From Rotaria sp. Silwood1 (taxonomy: Eukaryota; Rotifera; Eurotatoria; Philodinida; Philodinidae): a DNA stretch of 64,000 nucleotides. The position numbers and the translations under genes were made by a program. This document shows, piece after piece, positions 12,441-25,801 of this stretch. Under the pieces are notes generated by a model. It was not told the DNA's origin. It saw nothing but the letters and a program-made list of their open reading frames with translations, and did not search any database. The DNA is taken from assembly GCA_905250075.1 (NCBI GenBank), contig CAJNOP010000888.1, forward strand, positions 4,958-68,957, written 5' to 3'. How positions within the stretch are numbered: position 1 is the first letter of the stretch; each line of letters begins with the position of its first letter.

Positions 12441-15400
12441 ATGAATAATTCGTAAGTTTAATTTGATTATATATATATAAAGAAATTTTTTTAGTTTTAT
12501 CTATTCAAATGAAATAATTTAGAATTCCTTCTATTAATAGTCTTTTATTAAATTTAAAATCTACAGTTGAATTATTAATTCAATTTCGAGGTGATTCATT
12601 AACAACAAAATATGGTGCAATTGAAAGATTTCGATTAGTTATTTTGGCTATTCTTACACATTGTCTTAAACAAGTATGTTATGATTTCATATATGAATAA
12701 TAGAGATTTGATCTTTTTTGGAAGAAAATCATATCTACTATTCATGTTTTATCGTTAAGTTTCAATAGACATTTGTGGTTTTTATCATCATTCAAGAGAA
12801 TAGACTCTATATCAATCAAATGAGTACTTAGTAAAAAAACGATATTTTTAGTTTTTGAGAGTTTTCAATTAGACAAATATATTGTATTCAAACCTAACTC
12901 ATGTTTTATTATAAAACATGATATAAACGTACTGTTTAAGTGCATGTGTCAAAAGTTTACTTCCTCCCACTCCCACAAACTACGACAGACATTAACATAT
13001 GAACCAGAACACATAAATAATGTCTCGTTACAATAATATGAAGTTTTTTCTTATTATATTTGTAAAGAATTGAGTAAAAACATAGTATATAGAAATATGT
13101 CCCAAAAATAGATAATATAAAACAATCTTTCTATGATTAGTAACAACAGCCACATTGTGTTTCATATCTTAATCCCATAGGACTTGTACTAACAGTTTTT
13201 TCTTATTACCTTCGGTCCACTGATCAATGTATTCATATTTTGGATAGCTAAATAAAATAAAAAAATTGCCAGAACATGTTAATAATTATTTACTGTCATC
13301 ATCAAGATATTGAATATATATATATTAGATTAAATTGTTTTACATGGAAAAATTCGAAAAACAATATGATTATATTGCTTTTCTAAGTCTAGTTTTTTTT
13401 TTTCTTTTTACTGATAATATATATGATTTGTAGTTATATTCGTTTTACAAAATAATATAATATTGAAAATAGTTGTATAATAAATATTATAAAATTTAAA
13501 GTAAAAATTGATTATAATTAATTATAAAAAAGGTAAACTAGATTTTACGAGTCAATGATCTATTAATAATTTTCTAGTATATATCATGAAAAATTTTCGA
13601 TTAAAATATGATTTCTTCGTTGTTTGGTTTTCTTTTTTTATTCTTTTGATAAGAATATAATTTAATGTGAGAGAGAGAGAGAAAGCATTTGATATAAAGA
13701 CAAATCTATTATCCCTTAAGAGCTATTTCCTTTTTCTTCATTCATAATTCAATTGAATTCTTAAAAATAATACTAATTAATGCGTAGACAAATAAAAAAA
13801 AGCTCGATTGATAGTTATATCTCTTTAGAAAACTAAAGTCAATTATATAGTAAATAAAAAAAAATTGATTTTGAATAGATTTTCAAAAATTAAAACAAGA
13901 AAAATTTCATAATTCATAAAATTATGATATTGAATAGATTAAAAAAAACACTTAAAATAATCTATGCACTAACTATTCTTTTGTATTAAATAAGTCTTAA
14001 TAAAATAGCAGAAATGATTTGCATTTATTTACAGTTGAGAAATATTAATTTCATTTTTAGATCTGTATTATATGTTGTTGTTGTTTTTTTACTTAAATAT
14101 ATTTTATCATAAAATTTAATAAAATCTTCATTTATATCGTAATTCATCTTGTAATCAAAAACAAAATGAACTATGTGAAAATTATTCGAAATTTGAATAA
14201 ATAGTTCTAATATAAATCAATAATTATATTGATCATTAAACATATAAAAATTTCGATGTTCATTATTATATCAATGAAATTAGAATTATTAATAAAGAAT
14301 AGATATATATATACAGACATGATAATTAATAAGAATATAAAATGAACGTGTCATATATATCCGAGTATGACTAGACTAAAATAGATTTTTTAGATCTTAT
14401 TTTTAATTATAACATTAAAATTCTACAAAAAGAATTCGACTCCTAGATTCTTTCTCTCTCTCTATATGTTTTTTTTTTTGTTATTGATAGAATACACAAG
14501 ATATCTATGAACAATTATGGCAATTAATTGTACGTTTAAATGCAAATTCTCAACGATATATACGTTTACTACAAGATATATATCATAAAGAAAATATTCG
14601 ATTATCAGTTGAACAATGGATTGATCAATCAGTTATAAGTCAATGTTTATCTCAACAATTATCCTGTGCTGAACATGATAATGATTTACTTGAACAATAT
14701 TATTATCGTAAGTTTTTTTTTCAAGTTTCTTTTTCGTTTTTATTTATTCTCTGCTGTTTGGAATAAACATTTTTAAGATGATTTATTTTTTGTTTTTAAA
14801 AAGTAAACACATATACGTCTAACGTCGACGACCAATATAAGGACGCATATTTTTTGTAAAATGATGTTTCGAATCGGGAATAAGAAGAATATAATCACCA
14901 TTACGAACAATATAAAAACCTGTACCACGTTCATTACGTTCTAAATAAATATTGTCATTATCATTAATCAAAGTTTTTTTATTTAACAAAAACCAATCTC
15001 GATGTTTAATATCATTGTTGTCGTTGTCGGTATTTTTATTGTTAATTATTGATAAAGATGATGAATAAAATGGATAGGCATTTGACATAGATGGTAATAT
15101 ACAGCAAATGAATAAAACAAATAATAGGAGTATGATGACGCGGCTATGCGATGAAGAAATTTTGTTAGCCGTTGTAACGAAGAAGAAGAGCATTGATTGA
15201 TGTTGCATACTCTTCTTCTTCTTTCCTTGTTTTTTTAATGTGTTATTGGACTGTATGGTTCAACGTTCTTCGTGTTTTTATTCTATGCTGATATAATAGA
15301 GAAAAAAAAAGGATATAATGAAATAGACAGATGATAGATAGATAGGAAAAGAAATAGTGAATGATGGATTCGAAGTGTTATATTTTTATGATTCTCAATA

Positions 15401-18400
15401 TATACGGACAACAATCGTATTATTTTTTTAGTTTTCTCGTGGGAATACGATATGATCTTTAATTGTGAATGAAACGAAAGAATTTTTCAAATAGAGAAAA
15501 AAGATAATAAAATAGTGCGAGTCTTTTTTTAAATAGTAGTTCAAATTACATAAAAATGATGTTGACTAATTTATTTCTCAATTATTTTGTCTTTGCTTAC
15601 GTGTTAATGTTAATAGAAAATGTGCTAAATATTTTTTTCTTTTTTTGATTAAATATCGAAAAAACAAAAGTGATTTCAACAGAAATTGATTTTGTTGTTT
15701 TTTTGTTTTTTATTAATACTTTTTTTTCTATAAGATTTAACGAAGACGGAAGGAAAAGAATACGAACGTGATCATAGAATTTACGTATATTTATGAACTA
15801 TTATAATGATGATAATAAAGATTACAATATCAGAAGAAAAAAAAAATATTTTGGTAGAGAAGAGCCTGAAGTAAAAATTCTTTGACAATATTAAAAAGAA
15901 GACGACGAAAAAAAAACTGTAGTCAAACAATAAGTCATAGATTATCATTTCTTTTTTTTTTTCTACCGAAACCTATAAATAAAATCTTTCAAAGTCTAAG
16001 CATGGATTGTTCTTTTTTTTTTGTATAATCATGTCAGAAAAGAAAAAAAGATTTGATAATACAATGAATGACATTGAGAATAGAATTAGGATTCCAAGAA
16101 TTGAATAAAGAAAACGATAGTACTATTGATGATTGGATGTATACCATAGATAAGAAGTAGAAAGCAACGGAAATCATCGTCGAGTACCGGAGGTTGAATG
16201 TAAAGAAAAAAGAAAGAAAATGAGTGGGTGTGGCAGGAATGATGAATCTTATCGGAAATACTAAGAAATCATTGTTTTTTCTAATTTAATATCCTTAAAT
16301 GAAATTATAAAATTGGTAATCGAACATGTGTCATTTATTATTATTTATAAATTCTAATCTTTTAACAACGATAAAGATTAATTGTCGAATGATATATATA
16401 TATATATAAAACAAACCATAGAAAATATCTGATTATTATCAACACTTAATCAAGAAAAAAAAGAAAGAAGCAAACCTTTCTTTCTCTTATAAACATTTTA
16501 ATAAATATAGCACAAGATCATGTTTTGATTCTACAAAAACGCAATAAGTTACTCACTTGACATAATAAGATGAACTACAGTAAAAATTGAAGGAACACTA
16601 ATATTTATAAGGTCAGCTTATATGTCTGTACCCATTCATAGTGTTTCAGCTTCTAACATTTCCCGATTATTGATATTCGGTACTTCACATTCTGAAATAT
16701 TCATTAAGTTATCATCAAAAAAAACAATTTTCAAAATAATAGAACTAAAAATTTTCGATACACAGAGTCTATCATCAATTTCCTGTTGAATACAATTCAC
16801 ATACAACATTAATATATGTTACGACATCTTCTATTAAGATTCCATATTTACTGATCTTCTTTAATAATTACGTTCGTTTAAATATTAAAAGGAAAATAGA
16901 TGACATTCAATATTTTTTTTTTTCTTTTTGCTTTCTTTTCTTTTTCTACTTTATGCACTCGATTAATCTTGTCTTATATAATTGATATTTATTAAAGAAA
17001 GACAAATGAATTGTTTGTTATTTTAGCTCATGCTTTTATGCGAATTCCATCATTTTATCATGCATTTCTTATTTGTATACGAACTGTTGAATATAGTGAT
17101 CCATCATTCCTACTTGACATTGATCCGAAATTGGTAAAAAGAGAAAAAAAAAATTTTTTTCTTATTCTTCTATTCTAATTATTTCATATTCTTTTTTTTT
17201 AAAGTCAATTATTGGATTTTATTCTAAAACATCAACAAATAATGTTATAAATCAATCAAACATATTATCAACATCATCACCAATTGTTGTTACAAATAAA
17301 AAATTAAATGATGAAAAATTTGGTAAAAAAAAAACATAAAATAATATCTTTTTATATATATATATTATTTTTAAGATTCTCATATAAAACAACGTATACT
17401 TCATCGTCGTATACAGAGTGATCCAATATTTTCTATTCCTAAAGATTTAATTAATTCAAATCATTCACGTGTTGCATCACCATCACCAACACCTATTATA
17501 GATGATGAAAATCAATTTAAACGACAAACAAATATTCCAAATATATCCTATTTTCAATCAGATGACTATGGTTCATATAGTTCAAGTTATGATTCTCGTA
17601 TTGATATATTTGATCAAAATAAACAAACAAAATTAACATTAGGACAATCAAATAATTTAGAACAACATAATAATAATAATAATAATCGTCAATCAATATC
17701 AAGTGAAATAACATTAATTGATGAACAAAATCATAATAATAATAATAATTTATATACAAATCATTTATCAACTCTTGTTAATAATGATGAAGGAATACTT
17801 TCAATTAATTCAACATCACCAATGGATCAAAGTATTACAACATCAACAAATGATTATTCAATACGAAGTAAATTTGAGAAAAGAAAATTTTTCATTTCAT
17901 CGATTCTTAGTTGATCATAGTCATCATTAATAAATACATTAGAAGTTTTAAGAAGTAAAAGATATCCTGTTTTTTTCTTCTCTATTCACTTACAACTCTA
18001 AGCAAATGTCTTTTGTTTTCTATCATCTCTCTCTCTTCATTATTTTAAATTATAATGATATATCTCATCTAATATAATTTCTATATTAGAAGAATGTAAT
18101 AAGCATTTCATTTCGAGATGTACTATGTCAATTGACTTAGTATAATTAGTAAAGACAAACTACATTGATGTTAGCATGTTCTGACGTATTGAAAAATGTC
18201 GCTACAAAAAAAATAAAGGATATTTTCATGAAGCTGTTCAGAAAGTGAAAAGAACCTTGCAAAAAAAATACAAAAGGCATTAAAGTGATGAAACTGACAA
18301 AAAATTAATGTATATCAAATTTATCAATTAAAATAGATACTTTTATTAATTGTATTGCATGGTTTTGAGAAATATTTTGTCTGTTTTATTATTAGAAATG

Positions 18401-21400
18401 TCTTTGATATAAAATTCATGAAAGTCAGGAATTTTCTTTGCTTTTTTTGACACTATGAAGGATATCTTAATATAAAATGAACACCGAAGTTATTGTATGA
18501 CAATCATATGTGGATTGAAAGTTTAAAGATAGAATAAAAATCTTTTTAATGAATTGAATGTGATGAATTAGAACGAAAATTTTGTACGGGTTCTGAATAT
18601 TGGCTTACAGAATTCGTCTTGGTTTTTTTTCTTTTTGTCTTCCAGAATAATGAGATAATCATTGAAACAATCAAAACAATAATTTATTTCTATACATTTT
18701 TGTAGTTATGCTACTATTTGAGATTTTCAAAAATTCCCTTGACTATATTCAAGTACATCTAGACGCGCTATTTTTAATCCTATAGTCCCATAGGTCAATA
18801 AATTTATATCTATCTTCCGACTTGGCACATATAGATAGAGAATTAATGATACTACTATTTAATTCAAAAATATTTTTTCTAATTTGTAAAAACAAAATAA
18901 ATGAAAATTTATCTATGTAATATTATTATTTATTTATGTATTTCATCAAGAGAAAAAATTATAGCACTAAATAATATTATCACTTAACTAATTTATATAT
19001 TAAATTAAATTCAATACTCACGTTATTTTTCAAATTAATAGATTATTCGAAAGCAAATATTACAAAACACTAAATAATATGAATAAATGTCTGGTTGTTT
19101 TTTTTTTTGATGAGGTTAATATAGTTGAAGGAAATAATTAGAATAAATTTATATTTCATATATAATATTGAATGCCCTGTTTAGTTCCGTTATTTTCTTT
19201 ATATTGTTGGGTACTGCGTCTGCTCTTTTTTCTTTTCTTTTCTACATACACGTTCGATAATTGTTTAATATGATGCAAGGTATATGATTTCTTTAGAAAT
19301 ATCATGAAAGTCATTATTTTTTACTCTCTAACTTTTGAACTATTTAATTAAAATAAAAAATTTGTTCTTTTTTTTTTTTCAAATAAATTTTTGTTTTCTA
19401 GCTCCACGTCTTCCACATTCATCATTATTTTGGCCACGAAAAGGTCAAACATTAGATAATTATATACGTGAATGTGATTTAAAAACTCGAACAGATGTTG
19501 AAAAAGTAAAATTTACTTTTATTTTTATAATGAAAATCTTCTAATTGATAAATCATTTTGTTTTTTTTGTACTCAAAACAATGTGCATTGTATAAATTCA
19601 AATGAGTTTATAAATATTCGAAAAAAGAGTTCATGTTTCTAGCAGTGACGTATCCAGGATTTTTCAGTATGCTGAATCTTGATTTCCGAGCACGGGACCC
19701 AGATGAAACTGATGGGGGGGTGATGTTGGATCCAAATAATGGAATTTTATCAAAAAAAATTTACACTCAGAGTTTGCGAAAAAAATTAGCATTTTCCTGA
19801 TCCCCCCTCGAGGATTTTTTTGCTGTTAGTAATATCATGGTTTTTAGAATTTCATAGGAAGCTACACCGAATTTCATCGATAGATTTCAAATGTCGTTTA
19901 AAAATATGCAACCGTTCAAGAGTTATAACTTTTTGAGTTTTTGCTATATGTGAAAACAATTTTTGCAAAATTTCAAATCATCATAACTCTTGAACGGTTG
20001 CATATTTTCAGACGAAATTTGAAATCTATCGATGAAATTCGGTGTAGCTTCCTATGAAATTCTAAAAACCATGATACTACTAACAGCAAAAAAATCCTCG
20101 AGGGGGGATCAGGAAAATGCTAATTTTTTTCACAAACTCTGAGTGTAAATTTTTTTTGATAAAATTCCATTATTTGGATCCAACATCACCCTCAATGAGT
20201 TTCATCCGGGTCCCGTGCCCGGAAATTGAGATTCAGCATACTGAAAAATCCTGGATACGTCACTGGTTTCTAGTTTATTATTATGAAGATATTGTACTTT
20301 TACAATACATTTTAAATAAAAAATTATGATTTTTCTTTTTTTTAATGATGTTAAGTAATTAATTGAAATACAGATATAATAATATTAGTCGCTGTTGGAG
20401 TTTTTCTGTCTACTACCTTCTGCAATAAGATATTATGGATAAACTTTGATAGAAGAATTTCTAAGAAATTCCACACGGAAGTTTTCACATCCCTGGAAGT
20501 TTTAATTTTACCGAATACAAAAAAAAACGAGGGATCATTGTTGCATTTCCTATGACTTTGTCTGAACAAAAAAAAAATCTAGGCCTATCCCTATGCAAAA
20601 AGTTTATTTAGATCTATATAATACATATCGAAAATGATTTATCAATTGAAGAGGATTTTTCTTTTTCTTTTTTTGTAAATGAAAATTTTTGTTTTTTTTG
20701 TTTTTAGGAAAATGCTCATTTTTATTTCAGTGAAGCAATTATATCAGCTATTGAACAAATAAAATTTACACAACAATGTAATAAATATTTTGGTCAATCA
20801 TGGTCATCATCAATAGATAATATGTTATCACCATGTGAAACAACACATACATCATCATCATATAGTAGTTCATCACCTCCAACACAACAATATACACCTT
20901 GTAATTCAAAATTATTAATAAATAATGATATAAAAGTTAGATTAATTCGATTTTTTTTTAATAAGTATATATATATTTATTTAGAGTTTAACTAGAGAAA
21001 TTTCACAATCAGATCAACATGATGAAATAACAGAATCAACAACAGATTCATGTAAAATAATTATTTGTTTGAAAAAATTATTTATAAAGTTTTTTTTCTA
21101 TTTTAGCTGAACCACCAAATAATTTTGATTGGTCAGTTCGTAGTTCAACAATAAGTTTCAAGTAATTTATTGAATCTTATAACTTTCTTTTTTTTTTAAA
21201 TTGATTATTTTAGTTTACAAGAATCATCAGCTGAAGCAATAGGTATATTAGAATTAATTTATTTTCTTTTTTTCTATGATTTTATTTAGCATTAGCATTA
21301 ATGGAAACATGGAAAAATTTTAAAGTTCCAACAGCACCTGAACTATTTTGGATGATTCCACATGATGAAGATCTACCACAAGAGGTAAAAATCATAGAAA

Positions 21401-24400
21401 AAAAAACAAAAACAAAAAAATGTCTTTAGTTTGTATTGTAAAAGTAAAAAATTTCCTTATTCTCTTTTTCAAGTTTTTACCCCTTCCAGATGGAATTTCA
21501 ATTGATCCTAGTGAAGACTATCTTTCAAATGAAGATGGTCAAAGGGTAAATTATTTTCTAATAAATATAATTTATATTTCTACTATTGCTAAAATATACT
21601 TAGTAAAATGAAATATGATTAGTATTCATTGAAAAAAACAAAAATCAATAGACTTTATTGTAAATAATATCAACAACGGCTCGTCATAATGGTTTAACTA
21701 CTTATTATATTTCTGAAGGATTTAATAAAAAAAAAAAAAGAAATTACATATTAATCCTGTAGGGATTATGTTAATAGCTTTTATGCTTGAGTTATTTGTA
21801 ATACAATAAAGTCTATTGACTTTTTCAATGAAGATTAATTCAATAGAGAAAATTATATATGATTTAACCCTTTACCACCCATAGCGGTTCTAGAAGAGCT
21901 ACTGATAAAATAACTTTATAAATAGAGTATTAGCCTGTCGAATATGCCAATAGTGTAGCCTAATCCACCGAATATCCTGTTTCTGAAGTTGGACGGTTTG
22001 ATTAATATAAAAATCATGTGATGAAAAATGAGAATTGAATGACATCGAAAGACTTAATTTTTTTTCTTTGACCTCATTATTGACTCGACAGAAGCAGCAT
22101 CTATCTCGTACTGTTGAAGTGATAGGAAACAGAGATGAGCAAAATCGCACCGTGCCTCCCCGCGCCACTGCTCGCACCTAGGCGCTACACACATCTCTCT
22201 TTCTCTTTGCTCTACCAATCAGTTTCTCAAACTCCACCGAATACCGGGATGCTCTAAGCATGCGCTCATCAAAGCTCAGACTAGTGTAGCGTAGGCGTGA
22301 GCAACGGCGCGGGGAAGCGCGGGGAGGCGCGGTGCGACTTTGCTCATCTCTGATAGGAAAATCGCAACGAGTGAACCGATAAAAATTAACATAAAAGAAT
22401 GAATGCTTTTTTTTACATCTATTGTCAAATTTAAATCTATTTTACTCTGAGCCATTTTGTAACGTCTGGAGGAATTTAATTTATTTCGACTTCTCGTGAG
22501 TTGAGGTCCATAACGCATATATTAACTTTGTTCTTGATTACTTTCCATCTGTCTAACGGTCAATTGTATTCCCTTAGTATGTATAATTCGCGAAGTTATC
22601 ATGAAGCTTTCGAAACATATCTAATTCAGCAGTGAACTTCTTCATCGATTAATATCACACAGAAATTCCAAAAGATCTCTATCGACTGTAAGTGGAAAAC
22701 ATTTTATTGAAAAAATTTCGAATTTTTGCATTTTTCTTTTCAAAATTATTGATTTTGTAAGTCATATATCTTGAAGGTAGAGCAAGGAAACAAAATATTT
22801 TTTTTTATCAATCGATAGCTTATAAAGTTCCCTACAAATAATGTTTTGAGAGTTTTTCAGTCTCATACTTCCTTTATTTTCTGTGATCGTTCTACAAATG
22901 GATCATATATGACCTATTCGGGGGTAAAGGGTTAAGTTAATGAGTACTGCTTTACTTTTTATGATTTCAAAAACAAAAAACAATTATTTTTTTTAAAGAT
23001 TCTATGTCGTGGTAATAGTCAATGGGCACCACCTCGTGAACAATTAATCTTTCATATTCATCAACCTCCAAAGTACATATATATAAAAGATAACTTCAAA
23101 TTTGATGAAAAACATAATTACCTTTGTTTTTTTTTTATGTTTAGTCGTGATTCTCAATTAAGAAAACAAGGTTATCTATGTGCTGGTTGTGGACGTCATG
23201 TTGAAAAAGGTTTTGCACATCGTTATAGATATTGTGAATATACAGGTTATACTTTGAAAAAAAAGCTTAAATAAATAAATAATTTTTATATTAATATTTA
23301 AGGAAAATATTTTTGTCGTAGTTGTCATTCTGATAAAAAATTATTTTTACCATCATATATAATAACAAAATGGGATTTTTCAAGCAAACATAGTGTATCA
23401 AATTTTGCATTTGATTATTTAAATCGTATTTATAGTGATCCAACATTTAATTTAAATGATCTTAATTCAAAATTATATGAAAAAAGTAAACAATTAAGAT
23501 TAATAGATGAATTACGTTGGTCACTTTTTTATCTTCGTCATTATATTTTAACATGTCGTTTTGCTAAAGAAAAAAAGTAAGAAAAAAAAAAAATAAATAA
23601 ATCTCTTGTTTTTTTTCTTCTTCTTCAATTATTCGAAACTAAAAAATTTTTCTGTTTTTTTTCGTATAGTCTTCAACAAATATTACAAAAATTACCAACA
23701 TATATGTATACAGATCCATATATATATTCTATACAAGATTTATTTAAAGTAAATTTATTTTGACATTAAAATTAAAAAAAAAAAGAATTTTTTTATTTAG
23801 ACAAAATCAGGTGATTTAATAAAGGTGCTTGAACCAATTGTAATTAATTTACGTGAACATGTATTAACATGTCCATTATGTTATGCAAAAGGATTTATAT
23901 GTGAAATATGTATGAATGATAAAGATATTATTTTTCCATTTGATTTAGATATAACAAGTGTTTGTCCAGGTTAAATTTTTTGAAAAATTTACAATAATAT
24001 AATATCAATGATAGTTTTTTTTGTTTTTTTAGTATGTCAATCATGCTTCCATTTTCAATGTCATGAAAATAAACAATATCATTGTCCGAAATGCCAAAGA
24101 AACAAAAGCAGAAAGTAAGAAAAAACAAAAATATATATATATTCTATTTTTTAATGATCCATAACAAATAATAAATGATCAATAAGAATAATATTAGATC
24201 GTTCCTGAAAGTGCTTTTATAATAGATAGGATTCTTAGTATACCAAAACTACTTATGATATGTAATTTACAGATCATTAACAAAGTATCAAACCTGTTTT
24301 CTTTTTTTTAATAAGACAATGATAGATTGATGTTAATCGTTTCTTTCATGGAATAAATTACCGTTGATAATTTTGTTTCAATTTAAGAAGAATTTAATTA

Positions 24401-24945
24401 TAATCGTTATATATTCATAGTTTTCTGATAGCTATAATTTATAAAATCTCTTCCGTTATACGTACATGTAGATAAGTGTTCGTTTTGAAATATATTTTAT
24501 GAATCTATCTATCATCGTAAAATGAAATGTATTGGATTCCATCCGATTGTCTAACCAACTTGTTACACAATAATAGCATAAAACTTCTATCGTCCTAATA
24601 TACTCATGATCATTTTCTTTTGTATAGTATAAATATCTTGCAATATTACTCTATATAGCCACTATTGTAAACCATAGGGATCAAACGTTAATTCCAATTG
24701 AGATAATTTTAAGTATTATTTTCTTTTATTATATATATATTGGGGGGAAAAAAATCACACAATTCATATTGATTTATCATTGAATTGAAATTCACTAGAG
24801 AATTCTTGAAAATTGATATGATATTACAATAAAAAAAAAGAGAACTAACAGTGTTTTTTTTTATTTCTATTTTAGTAGTCTAACTGCATCAAATCGTAGC
24901 AATACACCAACAAATATTCAACAAGAAGATGATATAATAACATAA
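12441..24945 (+). CDS. RUBCN: Rubicon (RUN domain, cysteine-rich RUBCN homology domain)
   Basis: Twenty exons are proposed: 12441-12451, 12523-12673, 14491-14707, 17027-17133, 17205-17322, 17376-17867, 19402-19505, 20708-20935, 20985-21051, 21107-21161, 21214-21242, 21290-21384, 21474-21545, 22999-23072, 23145-23245, 23303-23576, 23670-23748, 23801-23969, 24033-24114 and 24876-24945. They give 864 residues with all phases consistent. Rubicon binds the Beclin-UVRAG-VPS34 complex and Rab7 and restrains autophagosome and endosome maturation in vertebrates. The N-terminus matches a RUN domain (LLNLKSTVELL, KYGAIERF). A middle RKGQTL...DVEKENAHFYFSEAIISAIE-like stretch matches the Rubicon block before the linker. 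The C-terminal region from about residue 583 has QWAPPREQLIF and many paired cysteines (CAGC, CRSC, CPLC, CEIC, CQSC, CPKC) of the zinc-binding Rubicon homology domain. The start exon is only 11 coding bases; its join gives MNNSIPSINS. Several introns hold transposons, and one holds an antisense gene. Confidence 0.92.
14819..15208 (-). CDS. Putative secreted peptide precursor nested in a RUBCN intron
   Basis: A single-exon frame of 129 residues, antisense inside RUBCN intron 3 (14708-17026). It starts with a basic/Ser segment followed by a strong hydrophobic stretch (VIILLLFVLFICCILPSM, about residues 24-41), consistent with a signal peptide cleaved near SNA/YPF. The rest is polar and ends MRPYIGRRR followed by TAG. 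A C-terminal Gly before a basic run is the classical signal for prohormone cleavage and C-terminal amidation. This would predict a peptide ending RPYI-amide. Possible upstream processing sites are less clear (single basics and a KK at about 77-78). I do not recognise a known neuropeptide family. Neuropeptide or secreted hormone is an inference from architecture only. Confidence 0.6.
   Translation of the reverse strand: MQHQSMLFFFVTTANKISSSHSRVIILLLFVLFICCILPSMSNAYPFYSSSLSIINNKNTDNDNNDIKHRDWFLLNKKTLINDNDNIYLERNERGTGFYIVRNGDYILLIPDSKHHFTKNMRPYIGRRR
17868..19401. other. Large RUBCN intron 6 without recognised content
   Basis: A 1.5-kb intron separating the low-complexity Asn/Ser-rich exon 6 from exon 7. 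It is AT-rich. I see no conserved frame, long inverted repeat or transposon terminus in it. Confidence 0.5.
19643..20265. mobile_element. hAT-type foldback element, family B, in RUBCN intron 7
   Basis: A 623-bp, nearly perfect inverted repeat with arms of about 280 bp and a short centre near 19935-19975. The termini are CAGTGACGTATCCAGGATTT and the exact inverse. The flanks are an exact 8-bp target duplication, GTTTCTAG (19635-19642 and 20266-20273). Exact 8-bp duplications and CAGTG ends mark a hAT-superfamily non-autonomous element. No transposase is encoded. Arm identity is high, which suggests recent insertion or conversion between arms. Confidence 0.92.
21625..21832. mobile_element. Small inverted-repeat element in RUBCN intron 13
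   Basis: A roughly 208-bp segment bounded by inverted ends: TTCATTGAAAAA with TCAATAGACTTTATTGTA on the left, and the inverse on the right. The left arm carries a small insertion relative to the right. A convincing target duplication is not visible, so the superfamily is not assigned. Confidence 0.6.
21868..22931. mobile_element. piggyBac-like non-autonomous element in RUBCN intron 13
   Basis: The segment is flanked by TTAA on both sides (21864-21867 and 22932-22935). Its inverted ends read CCCTTTACC on the left and GGTAAAGGG on the right. TTAA target sites with CCC-starting ends are characteristic of piggyBac transposons. The interior has no transposase frame. It is about 1064 bp, of which 231 bp are a later nested insertion with its duplication. 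Confidence 0.8.
22130..22352. mobile_element. GC-rich hAT-type MITE nested in the piggyBac-like element
   Basis: A 223-bp element with ends CAGAGATGAGCAAA and the inverse TTTGCTCATCTCTG. It is flanked by an exact 8-bp duplication ATAGGAAA (22122-22129 and 22353-22360). The arms include GC-rich blocks (CCTCCCCGCGCC and inverse) that contrast with the AT-rich surroundings. The termini and duplication fit hAT elements. Its position shows that it inserted after the piggyBac-like element. Confidence 0.9.
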
Positions 24946-25801
24946 AATTTTCAGAAAATGAAAACCAAAAAAACAAAGTGTTTAATTTTTTTTATTTTTC
25001 TGAATAAAAAACTGTCTTTCATAAATATTTATCTTGTTACTCTTTTTTTTAATCTAATAATATTTTATTTTTCTTTTCCGGTTATTTCTTTTTTTGTTAA
25101 AAATTCAAGTGTATATATATATATATATTTATTTGCTAGATAATATTACATGCATGTCAAAAACACAAAAGAAAACTAAATCTATTTAATGTATTTTTTT
25201 TTTTTTATTTTTATTTCTTATTAATATACTAATGACATTATAACCAGCACACAGATATTCATCATTTTTTGAATAAAAAAAAACGAATATCAATGAACAA
25301 GAATCAATTTATTAGTTCTGATGAGAAAAGAATTTTGCTTGATTATGGTTGATGTATCTCTTCATTCTATAGCAATTTGTTTGTAGTTCGCCTCCTTTCT
25401 TTCTTTCTTTCGTTCGTTCGTTCGTTCTTTTTTTTTTTTTTTTCTTTGGCAGTAACCACCTTCCTACAGTATTACACAAATAATAGTCCCATATATATCT
25501 TCATAGACAAATGCGACCGAAGACATTAATTGATCGTTGCTCGATGACAAGCGAACGAGCATTGAGAGTGTCGAGCTCGCATAATCGATAACGAAGAAAA
25601 GCATAAGACAAAGCATCATCTCCGTAAGTTCTTTCAAGAAAATCCATATCATCAATAACTGAGAAGAGAAAAAAAAAAGAAGAAGAAGAAGATCGAACGA
25701 TTTTATTCTATATTATCATTTTTATCCTTCTTTTTTTTGTTTGTTCTGTTTTATTTTTTATTTTAATAAATAGTATAACAAATGATTAAAAATTTAATAA
25801 A
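24946..25801. other. Intergenic region between RUBCN and the K2P gene
   Basis: About 0.85 kb containing the RUBCN 3' flank (AATAAA near 25002) and the K2P 5' flank. It has TTTCTTTC and TTCG microsatellites near 25395-25440. A GC-richer antisense open segment at 25501-25658 is listed separately. Confidence 0.5.
25501..25658 (-). CDS. Possible antisense terminal exon, unknown product
   Basis: On the minus strand an acceptor-like TTCTCAG precedes 52 open codons (including FLERTYGDDALSYAFLRYRL) ending in TGA at 25503-25501. Base composition is markedly less AT-rich than the flanking non-coding DNA, which suggests coding sequence. No ATG or joining exon is established, and the product is not recognised. 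It lies just upstream of K2P exon 1 on the opposite strand. Confidence 0.25.
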
